Positions 1 through 5,589 of a stretch of 5,922 bases of DNA are shown piece after piece. Where the stretch lies: NCBI GenBank assembly GCA_023145975.1, contig JAGLCZ010000579.1, forward strand, positions 1-5,922, given 5' to 3'. The notes beneath the pieces were generated by a model. The model searched no databases. It was not told the DNA's origin and saw only the letters and a list, made by a program, of their open reading frames with translations. Position 1 is the first letter of the stretch; each line of letters begins with the position of its first letter. This DNA comes from Candidatus Hydrogenedentota bacterium (GTDB lineage: Bacteria; Hydrogenedentota; Hydrogenedentia; Hydrogenedentales; CAITNO01). Position numbers and translations under genes: made by a program.

Positions 1-1160
1 TTTTCCGGATTATCTACTGTTCCTTCCAGTGTTGGAACTGGAAAACGGGCTGGACTGGTACTTTTCATTTTTGTAGTCAGTGTGACAGATTGACCGGGTG
101 CAGTATCGAAGATGAGTTTTTGGGGCGTTACTTGCCAGCCTGGTGGAGTAGTCCAGTGCAGCACTGTGTGTAGGGGAGCATCAAAGGGATTTGTGAGCGT
201 TACAGCTGTTTCCCCGTCCATGGGGGCTTCCCAGGGAAGCGTAGTCGCTTCTCCCGACAACATCCCGCGCAGGGTGTGTAGTCGCTGTACCTTTTTCGCT
301 GTTACAGTATCGGCGGGGAGTACGGCACCGGGACGCATTACAGACCATGAAATTTGTTCACCACGAACTTTTACTGCTAAATAACAGAAGAAGCCGCCTT
401 CCTCTTCCGGAATACCTATACCGCCGCCTGCGCTTCCTGCTACCACATAGCGTATTCCATTGATCCTGCCATGGTCGCGATAATGGTGCAGATGACCGGC
501 AAATACAGCACGAACAGGATGGTTATGCAGGATTTCCTCAGTGGGTTGCCAATCTCGCTTCCAGTTGCTGATAAAGAAGGGTACATGGAGAAATACAAAG
601 ATGTGTTTTGCAGTGCTTGCTGCCAGAACAGAGCGCAGCCAGTCATTCTGTTCTTGAGAGAAGTTGTCTGGATCACCGGGTTCTTCCGTGTTCAATATGA
701 TACACTGCACGATTCCGTAGCTGAAGGTGTAGTAGAGCGGTGCAATACGATCTTCGTAGATGCGGTAAACCTCAGCTTCGTCCATCACATCATGGTTACC
801 TGCTACAGGAAAAAACGGCACATCAAGTTCTGTAATGCGACCCGTGAACTCATCCCACATAGGTCCGACCTCTATTGCAGGACCGCCCATAATCATATCA
901 CCAGCGCAAACCACGAAATCGGGGCGCAATATATTCCATTCCTCAATCATGTCTAAAAAAACTTGAGGGGTACCCAGAAAATGGGCAGGTTGCGGGTCGG
1001 CGCAGATAATAAAATCCAGGGATTCTTCAGAAAGCGGGGGTGTTTCTTTCAATTGTTTTAGAGAATGTGCCATCATATTTTCTGCCGAAGCTCCGGGCAT
1101 CGCAGCAGCACCATAGATTATAGTCACAACAAGTAAGAAAAAGGAAAATGCTCTTATCAT
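1..1160 (-). CDS. Secreted calcineurin-like metallophosphoesterase, C-terminus cut by the window edge
   Basis: The frame opens at ATG 1160-1158 and stays open through 386 codons to base 1. A GGGAG ribosome binding site lies 6 bases upstream of the ATG. Residues 1-26 form a signal peptide (MIRA, a hydrophobic run, then small residues near ASA), so the enzyme should act in the periplasm or at the surface. The metallophosphoesterase motifs occur in order: DPQ (55-57), GD (87-88), GNHD (121-124), a catalytic-core His (H192 in LHVPFF) and GHLHHY (222-227). Together these make the di-metal centre of phosphomono- or diesterases. Motif I has Gln where DxH is usual. From about residue 300 the chain turns into a beta-sandwich-like region (VTLTNP, WTTPPGW, APGQSVTLT) resembling NEW3/NPCBM-associated domains. 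The gene follows the permease by 63 bases on the same strand, suggesting cotranscription. The fold is sure; the substrate is not determinable. Confidence 0.9.
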   Translation of the reverse strand, partial: MIRAFSFFLLVVTIIYGAAAMPGASAENMMAHSLKQLKETPPLSEESLDFIICADPQPAHFLGTPQVFLDMIEEWNILRPDFVVCAGDMIMGGPAIEVGPMWDEFTGRITELDVPFFPVAGNHDVMDEAEVYRIYEDRIAPLYYTFSYGIVQCIILNTEEPGDPDNFSQEQNDWLRSVLAASTAKHIFVFLHVPFFISNWKRDWQPTEEILHNHPVRAVFAGHLHHYRDHGRINGIRYVVAGSAGGGIGIPEEEGGFFCYLAVKVRGEQISWSVMRPGAVLPADTVTAKKVQRLHTLRGMLSGEATTLPWEAPMDGETAVTLTNPFDAPLHTVLHWTTPPGWQVTPQKLIFDTAPGQSVTLTTKMKSTSPARFPVPTLEGTVDNPE

Positions 1161-1223
1161 TTTAAACTCCCGTATTGTATAGATGAAGTAATATTACGCC
1201 GTACCGCGTTAGCAGTTTTATTC

Positions 1224-2996
1224 TCAGGAAAAATACAAAAAGTAGACTGTTATTGTTAACACAATGCCCACCAGAATATTCATAATTAATCCGGTTTTAA
1301 GAAAGTCTGTAAATTTATAGTTACCGGGGTTATAAACCATTAGGTTTGTTTGATAGCCAATCGGAGTGGCAAAAGAGGAGGAGGCTGCAATGGCCAATAC
1401 AACCATAAAAGGCTGTGGGTCCATATTAAGTTTAGTTGAGGTGGCAAGGGCTATAGGAAAGATAAGTGCAGCAGCAGCATTGTTGGTTATGATTTCCGTG
1501 TAAATACTGGTGATAAAAAATAGTCCGGCAATGATACCCATAATCCCGTAGCCGCTTAATGAGTTGATTAGCAGATTAGCAGCCAAGTCTGCGATACCTG
1601 AATTGGCGACTGCTTTTCCTATGCCAAACGAGGCTGCTATGACAACAAGTACATCAAAATCAATGGAGCGTTTGGCATCGGATATACTGACGATATTGAC
1701 CGCTATCATTATTCCTGCAGTCAGTGAGGCTGCAGCAAGCATTGAGTCAAAGATGCCAAAGCTTACTGTGGCTACCATCAGTGCCATCAGCAGCAACGCC
1801 AAGTGACCTTTCCAATGAGGTTTGGAGTATTCCGTAACGCCTGTGCTGATCAAGGAAAAATCTGTAGAATGATACCATTTTTGATAAAAATCTTTACTTC
1901 CCAAAATCAATAGGGTATCACTGGGTTGTAGTACAATATCGCCCACTTTTTTATTTATACGTTGTCCGTGACGATGAATGGCGAGAATGATGGCGTTGTA
2001 CTTGGTACGAAATTTACTTTTACGGACATTCTGTCCGACCAGTGGGGAATAGGTATTGACTACGGCTTCGTAAATACTTGTTTTATCAGAGTCCAAATTT
2101 TGCAGGTCAAAATTAGAATCTTTGATGGCAGTTAATCCGGGTACCTTGACCAGTTCGCAGATGGTATCGGGAAGCCCGGTGAAAAAAAGACAATCTCCGG
2201 CAAGGACATTTTCCTCTGAAGAAACGGGACTGATACTTTTATCTCCGCGAATTATCTGAAAAAGGAATAATCCTTTCAGATGACGCAAATGGGCTGCTTC
2301 TATGGTTTTTCCCACAAATTTATAGGTCGTATCAACTTTAACAGCCACTACGAATTCACGGGTTGATTCTCCCAGCTCTACCAGGGTATCTTTTCGTTCT
2401 GGCAGCAAGCGATGCCCTAGAAGTGCAAAGTACAGCATGGCAATGATTGCAACGGGGAGACCTGCCTTTCCCAGTTCAAAAAAAGTAAATCCATCGAGTC
2501 CGCTATCAATCATTAACCCGTGAATTACTAAATTGGTACTGGTGCCGATCAGGGTGCAGATTCCCCCTAAAATAGACGCATAGGACAAGGGAATTAGAAA
2601 CTTGGAGGCAGACAGGTTATGTTTTCGGGACCACCGTTTTATTACCGGTATTAAGGACGCTACAATTGGCGTGTTATTCATAAAGGCAGATAAGATCATT
2701 ACGGGTAACATGAGTCTTAAATAAATAGATCCGTTTTTTTTATTACCCAGTATTTTTTCAATACTTGATACAAAGGACGTAGAACTCTGTAACGCATAAG
2801 CAACGATAAATAAAACGGCAATGGTTAACATGCCCCGATTGGAGAAACCTGAACAGGTTTCTGTAATGGAGACGACATTACCTAAATGAAGAATCAGCAG
2901 CGTGGCGAAAAGAATAAAAGAGGGTTTATAGAGTTCCTTCACCAGAGCAAGGGTCATTAGTAAGACAACAGTAGCAGTGAAATAGAGAGTAAACAT
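1224..2996 (-). CDS. SLC13/DASS-family permease with two TrkA-C (RCK_C) domains
   Basis: This 590-residue integral membrane protein is a predicted Na+- or H+-coupled anion transporter of the cytoplasmic membrane. Two pseudo-symmetric membrane halves lie at about 1-197 and 397-588. Each half carries a paired substrate/cation motif: NNTP (107-110) with GTSTN (151-155), and TNNAAA (504-509) with TPIGYQTN (544-551). These are the hallmarks of the DASS/ArsB ion-transporter superfamily. Between them sit two soluble TrkA-C-like domains at about 213-288 and 305-372 (with GDCLFFTG and SDTLLILG strands), which in this subfamily are thought to be cytoplasmic regulators. The length is normal for the SLC13-plus-RCK_C architecture. 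Members are often annotated as sulfate, phosphate or dicarboxylate carriers, but the substrate cannot be assigned here. The start is ATG 2996, with a weak GGAA-type site about 11 bases upstream. It is the first gene of a probable operon with the secreted phosphoesterase. Confidence 0.92.
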   Translation of the reverse strand: MFTLYFTATVVLLMTLALVKELYKPSFILFATLLILHLGNVVSITETCSGFSNRGMLTIAVLFIVAYALQSSTSFVSSIEKILGNKKNGSIYLRLMLPVMILSAFMNNTPIVASLIPVIKRWSRKHNLSASKFLIPLSYASILGGICTLIGTSTNLVIHGLMIDSGLDGFTFFELGKAGLPVAIIAMLYFALLGHRLLPERKDTLVELGESTREFVVAVKVDTTYKFVGKTIEAAHLRHLKGLFLFQIIRGDKSISPVSSEENVLAGDCLFFTGLPDTICELVKVPGLTAIKDSNFDLQNLDSDKTSIYEAVVNTYSPLVGQNVRKSKFRTKYNAIILAIHRHGQRINKKVGDIVLQPSDTLLILGSKDFYQKWYHSTDFSLISTGVTEYSKPHWKGHLALLLMALMVATVSFGIFDSMLAAASLTAGIMIAVNIVSISDAKRSIDFDVLVVIAASFGIGKAVANSGIADLAANLLINSLSGYGIMGIIAGLFFITSIYTEIITNNAAAALIFPIALATSTKLNMDPQPFMVVLAIAASSSFATPIGYQTNLMVYNPGNYKFTDFLKTGLIMNILVGIVLTITVYFLYFS

Positions 2997-3034
2997 TGTT
3001 TCAGTTATTCCATGAAAATTTGAACACGAACTTG

Positions 3035-3062
3035 CTTATACACACAGGCGTTCTCATGCCAA
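3035..3062 (-). promoter_or_regulatory. Sigma70-like promoter of the permease-phosphoesterase operon
   Basis: Read on the minus strand, TTGGCA (3062-3057; 5 of 6 matches to TTGACA) and TATAAG (3040-3035; 5 of 6 to TATAAT) are separated by 16 bases. Transcription would start near 3028 and leave a leader of roughly 30 bases before the permease ATG at 2996. This is the best promoter match in the window. It is a consensus match by eye, not an experimental assignment. Confidence 0.5.
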
Positions 3063-3155
3063 GAAATATACAACGATTTTTCATGACAGGAGAGACGTTG
3101 CTGCGAAGACTGTTCATGCAAAGTCTAGCACATTTCACTAGAGTTGTTCCTGTAT

Positions 3156-3184
3156 TTGAACGGGATCACTGCAAAGAATATTTT
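3156..3184 (+). promoter_or_regulatory. Candidate distal promoter for the repeat-protein gene
   Basis: TTGAAC (3156-3161), 17 bases, then TATTTT (3179-3184): four of six matches in each box with ideal spacing. It would give a leader of about 95 bases before the ATG at 3288. Exactly the same box pair and spacing recurs in front of the phosphoesterase gene at 4617-4645. It overlaps an open frame that may be a gene remnant, so it could be fortuitous. Confidence 0.25.
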
Positions 3185-3213
3185 GAGTCGTGCAGGTTAC
3201 GAGAATACCCGGG

Positions 3214-3243
3214 TTGAGGCATTTGGTGTTATTGATGTAATAT
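3214..3243 (+). promoter_or_regulatory. Candidate proximal promoter for the repeat-protein gene
   Basis: TTGAGG (3214-3219) is followed either by TGTAAT after 16 bases (3236-3241) or by TAATAT after 18 bases (3238-3243). Either would start transcription about 35-40 bases before the ATG at 3288. The -35 match is only four of six. This competes with the distal candidate at 3156-3184. Confidence 0.3.
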
Positions 3244-3287
3244 AAGGCTGTACGGTAAGTTTTATTTCACTCAAAAAGAAGATAATA

Positions 3288-3824
3288 ATGACTATTGAAG
3301 AACGTATTGAACAGATGGAAAAAGAAATTGTGCGCCTGAACGGACGGGTGCTTGAGCTGGAAGGAGCTTTGGAACGGGATGACGGTAAGGTAAAGGATGT
3401 GTTGCGTGCTTCCCGCTTTGAGCTTGTGGATGATACAGGGAACGTGCGTGCAACGTTGGATTTTGATGAATATGGCACCAGACTGATACTGCAGGACAGT
3501 AAGGGTAATTTGCGCGTAGGGCTGCATGCGCTTGCATCGGGTTCAGGGCTTGCATTGGCTGATGGTGCTGGTAAGGTACGTATTAAATTGGGGGTATTTA
3601 ACAATAGACCGGAAATTGTTTTGTTTGATGGGGAAGGTAAGGATAGAATATTGCTTGCCGCCACGGAGAACTTTGGACCTCATATGAGTTTATTTGACAA
3701 GAACGGAAAGGATCGTGTTGTGATGGTGGTAGTCGATCATGGGCCTGCGATTGTAATGTCAGACGAAGACGGTAAAACAGTCTGGGCTGTACCGGATAGT
3801 CAACCTCGCTGGTTGTCTCACTGA
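3288..3824 (+). CDS. Coiled-coil protein with six 22-residue beta-type repeats, function unknown
   Basis: This 178-residue protein has no signal peptide or membrane segment. Residues about 4-30 (IEERIEQMEKEIVRLNGRV and on) have a heptad-like pattern typical of a short coiled coil, probably for oligomerisation. From residue 41 to about 170 there are six copies of a motif of the form phi-x-phi-x-D-x-x-G-x-x-R-phi-x-phi. The motif Asp falls at 48, 70, 92, 114, 137 and 159, a spacing of 22, 22, 22, 23 and 22. The Arg falls at 54, 76, 98, 120 and 143, and is Val165 in the last copy. Such two-strand repeats suggest a beta-solenoid or stacked beta-hairpin body. The start is ATG 3288, right after an A-rich GAAG-containing leader, and coiled coil begins at once. 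Similar repeat proteins occur as hypotheticals in several environmental phyla, but I know no function. The gene stands alone, divergent from the permease. Confidence 0.88.
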   Translation: MTIEERIEQMEKEIVRLNGRVLELEGALERDDGKVKDVLRASRFELVDDTGNVRATLDFDEYGTRLILQDSKGNLRVGLHALASGSGLALADGAGKVRIKLGVFNNRPEIVLFDGEGKDRILLAATENFGPHMSLFDKNGKDRVVMVVVDHGPAIVMSDEDGKTVWAVPDSQPRWLSH

Positions 3825-3898
3825 GAATAAGGTAAGGTACCCTATTTTTTGGGTTTTGAAAAAAAATAAGATATTGGGATTATTTTTGTTGTAAAATA

Positions 3899-3926
3899 TT
3901 GTTATGAGAGTAGATAGTTATAAGAT
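3899..3926 (+). promoter_or_regulatory. Candidate promoter of the bacteriohemerythrin gene
   Basis: TTGTTA (3899-3904), 16 bases, then TAAGAT (3921-3926), with four of six matches in each box. The surroundings are strongly AT-rich. It would give a leader of about 55 bases containing a small palindrome. The 164-base gap from the repeat-protein gene supports a separate promoter here. Confidence 0.35.
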
Positions 3927-3940
3927 AGTATGACAGGCGT

Positions 3941-3952
3941 GACAATTTTGTC
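3941..3952. promoter_or_regulatory. Small palindrome GACAA-TT-TTGTC, possible operator
   Basis: This is a perfect 5-base inverted repeat with a 2-base centre, located about 15 bases downstream of the candidate -10 box and 36 bases before the hemerythrin start codon. Its position just inside the transcribed region would suit a repressor site. No known operator consensus is claimed, and a 12-base palindrome can occur by chance. Confidence 0.25.
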
Positions 3953-3988
3953 CCGTTAAGGCAATAACAGAAGTACACAGGAGAGAAA

Positions 3989-4417
3989 ATGGCTGCAATA
4001 GAATGGACGAATGATTTATCGGTACAGGTTGATGTAATAGATGAACAACATAAGATGTTGATCAAGCATCTGGGTGATTTTGCGACTGCAGTGGCATCTC
4101 ATCAGGGACCTGGTGCCATCATATCAACCCTTGATTTTTTGATCGAGTATACGAATTTTCATTTTGAAGAAGAAGAAAAGCATATGAAGCGAAGTAGCTA
4201 TTCGGGGCTTGAACAGCAGATTTCGCAGCATGAAGCATTCAAAAAAACGCTGGCGGATATGGAATCGGATTTCAAGGAAGATGGTGCTACCCACGAACTC
4301 GCAGGGGATATACACACATTACTTGTGAACTGGCTGGTTACACATATTAAAACTGTGGACGTGGAGTTCGGAAAGTTTCTTGCTGAAAACGGTATCATAA
4401 TCCGCAACGAAATTTAA
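3989..4417 (+). CDS. Bacteriohemerythrin with one altered iron ligand
   Basis: This 142-residue single-domain, cytoplasmic hemerythrin is a four-helix bundle that normally binds O2 at a non-haem di-iron site. The start at ATG 3989 has a strong AGGAGAG site 3 bases upstream. Family marks are present in order: W6, D18-EQ-H21, H58-F-EE-E62, H81, then W115-LVT-H119 and D124. The length is standard for bacterial members. By the usual spacing (HFxxEE, then 15 residues to the HxxxH pair) the two His of HxxxH should be at 77 and 81. Residue 77 is Gln (LEQQISQH), so one of the three His ligands of one iron appears lost. The protein may therefore bind metal differently, or act as a sensor or store rather than a reversible O2 carrier. 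Known roles of the family include O2 delivery, storage and sensing, and NO response. It seems monocistronic. Confidence 0.95.
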   Translation: MAAIEWTNDLSVQVDVIDEQHKMLIKHLGDFATAVASHQGPGAIISTLDFLIEYTNFHFEEEEKHMKRSSYSGLEQQISQHEAFKKTLADMESDFKEDGATHELAGDIHTLLVNWLVTHIKTVDVEFGKFLAENGIIIRNEI

Positions 4418-4428
4418 GTTTTTTATTG

Positions 4429-4452
4429 CCTATATTCTCCTTGGAGAATAGG
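4429..4452 (+). terminator. Hairpin just after the hemerythrin gene, probable 3' end structure
   Basis: TTCTCC (4435-4440) pairs with GGAGAA (4443-4448), and outside a TA bulge CCTA (4429-4432) pairs with TAGG (4449-4452). It starts 11 bases after the stop codon. It is not followed by a T-run (the next bases are ATAAATAAAA), so it is not a classical intrinsic terminator. It may protect the mRNA 3' end or act with a protein factor. Confidence 0.4.
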
Positions 4453-4616
4453 ATAAATAAAAGAGATACATGTTCTGTAGTCGTTGAGATGATTCCAAAG
4501 GGTTTGTTCGTGTTGTTGTAGATGTCTTGGATTGCAGAAAAACTTATAGGTGTATCTTGTTTATCGTGTACAATTAGGGAAGAGCCTGTTGTATAGGTGT
4601 AAGGAACACTGGCGGG

Positions 4617-4645
4617 TTGAACTGTAATATTTAGGTAAATATTTT
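4617..4645 (+). promoter_or_regulatory. Candidate promoter of the CpdA-like gene
   Basis: TTGAAC (4617-4622), 17 bases, then TATTTT (4640-4645), followed by a very AT-rich stretch up to the ribosome binding site. The predicted transcript would begin about 28 bases before the ATG at 4680. The boxes match consensus at four of six each, and the same pair with identical spacing occurs at 3156-3184. An AT hairpin overlaps the spacer and -10 box. Confidence 0.35.
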
Positions 4646-4647
4646 TT
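4626..4647. repeat. AT-only inverted repeat with T-run
   Basis: AATATTT (4626-4632) and AAATATT (4637-4643) form a perfect 7-base stem around the loop AGGT, followed by TTTT (4644-4647). On the plus strand this looks like a weak intrinsic terminator for upstream transcription. It equally may be an operator-like element inside the candidate promoter of the next gene. An all-AT stem is weak as RNA. Confidence 0.35.
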
Positions 4648-4679
4648 CGTAATTTATATTATATAGTCAAAGGATAGCC

Positions 4680-5582
4680 ATGTGGCGATTTGTTCATATA
4701 TCGGATCCGCATCTTTCCAGTACACGGGATGGTGTTTGGAATAATCGTTTTTTGTGTTCCATGATGCCTGATGTGCTTGCCTGTCTTAGGAGTGATATCG
4801 CCAAGCTGAACCCTGATTTTATTCTTGTGACGGGCGATATTGTCAGCCATCGTTCCAAAGAGTCTGTATTCAATGCGCGTGATATGCTTGATTCTCTTGG
4901 GATACCCTATTATCCCATGGGGGGGAATCACGATTTTTATGATATGGACTCGCGTGCATGGTTTCTGGACGCGTATTCGGAGCATCTTCCAACGCCTAAT
5001 ACAGTGTATACTTTTTTGCATCGTAATGTACGCTTTTGTGTGCTTGACCCCTGGTGTGTTTGGGATGATGGTGAATTGATGCCTTTTCCCAAACCGAAAG
5101 ATCCTGTAGTTCAGGAAATGAATTTGAGAGATTCGCGTTGGGCATTACCGCCTGAGCAATTTGTCTGGTTGGAAAGTGTACTCCAGGCTTTTCCCGAACT
5201 TCCCACTTGTTTGGCACTTCATTATCCTGCATTGCCTGTACCTGTGCGATTACGGAGGCCGGATTACAATGATGCCGGTTCCCTGGAAAATGGGGATTTA
5301 TTGGTTGATGTGTTGTCAAGGTATCCGCATGTGAAGGCTATTTTTTCCGGGCATGTACATACCAATACAATTGTTAAACGTAATGAACTGGTGCAGATCA
5401 CCACATCTGCATTGCCGGAATACCCCGTTGAATTTAGGGAAGTGCGGGTATATAACGACCGTATGGAGGTGTGCACCCACGGACTCAGTGATTCTTCGTT
5501 TTCCGAAAAGTCATTGATTGCCGGTCGTGAATATACTGCCGGGGAAGAACAGGATCGAAGTGCAGTAATTTCCCTCAAATAA
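4680..5582 (+). CDS. CpdA-like cytoplasmic metallophosphoesterase
   Basis: This 300-residue protein of the calcineurin-like phosphoesterase superfamily has no signal peptide. The full di-metal motif set is present: DPH (9-11), GD (52-53), GNHD (82-85), a His in LALHYP (H181) and GHVH (224-227). The order and spacing resemble the Icc/CpdA group of 3',5'-cyclic nucleotide phosphodiesterases, but that activity is only one option; a related phosphodiester or nucleotide substrate is equally possible. The catalytic domain spans about 1-260. The last 40 residues are a polar, probably flexible tail rich in Ser and Glu, somewhat longer than in typical CpdA. The start is secure: AAAGGA lies 5 bases before the ATG and the first beta-strand (WRFVHISD) begins at residue 2. 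It converges with the Ig-like protein gene, with 7 bases between stops. It is a distant paralogue of the secreted enzyme at the left edge. Confidence 0.92.
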   Translation: MWRFVHISDPHLSSTRDGVWNNRFLCSMMPDVLACLRSDIAKLNPDFILVTGDIVSHRSKESVFNARDMLDSLGIPYYPMGGNHDFYDMDSRAWFLDAYSEHLPTPNTVYTFLHRNVRFCVLDPWCVWDDGELMPFPKPKDPVVQEMNLRDSRWALPPEQFVWLESVLQAFPELPTCLALHYPALPVPVRLRRPDYNDAGSLENGDLLVDVLSRYPHVKAIFSGHVHTNTIVKRNELVQITTSALPEYPVEFREVRVYNDRMEVCTHGLSDSSFSEKSLIAGREYTAGEEQDRSAVISLK

Positions 5583-5589
5583 TCCGTAG

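Larger units (their letters stand above)
4418..4679. other. Intergenic region with two hairpins and no recognisable gene
   Basis: This 262-base gap lies between the hemerythrin and the CpdA-like gene. It contains the post-hemerythrin hairpin (4429-4452), a weak short inverted repeat GTGT-aagga-ACAC (4597-4609), an AT-only hairpin (4626-4643) and a promoter candidate (4617-4645). Only very short reading frames occur, none with a convincing ribosome binding site. No tRNA-like or known riboswitch core was recognised. Confidence 0.6.

Noticed and set aside
112..384. 90-codon plus-strand frame near the left edge
   Set aside because: It is antisense to the C-terminal beta-sandwich part of the secreted phosphoesterase and has no ribosome binding site or recognisable domain.
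471..956. 161-codon plus-strand frame
   Set aside because: It lies antisense to the secreted phosphoesterase, whose frame carries all catalytic motifs; this is a shadow frame.
2996..3217. 73-codon plus-strand frame in the divergent intergenic region
   Set aside because: Its ATG overlaps the permease start codon, it lacks a ribosome binding site, the composition is not convincing and it runs across the promoter of the permease operon.
3197..3664. 155-codon minus-strand frame over the repeat-protein gene
   Set aside because: Its Ser/Pro-rich composition is the mirror of the repeat gene's codons; the plus-strand protein has clear periodic structure.
3839..3857. ACCC-loop-GGGT followed by TTT after the repeat-protein gene, as an intrinsic terminator
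   Set aside because: The stem is only four bases with an eight-base T-rich loop, too weak to call.
4597..4609. GTGT-aagga-ACAC inverted repeat
   Set aside because: A four-base stem is expected by chance and does not extend in a useful way.
4659..5021. 120-codon minus-strand frame over the CpdA-like gene
   Set aside because: It is antisense to the well-supported phosphoesterase, with no domain of its own.
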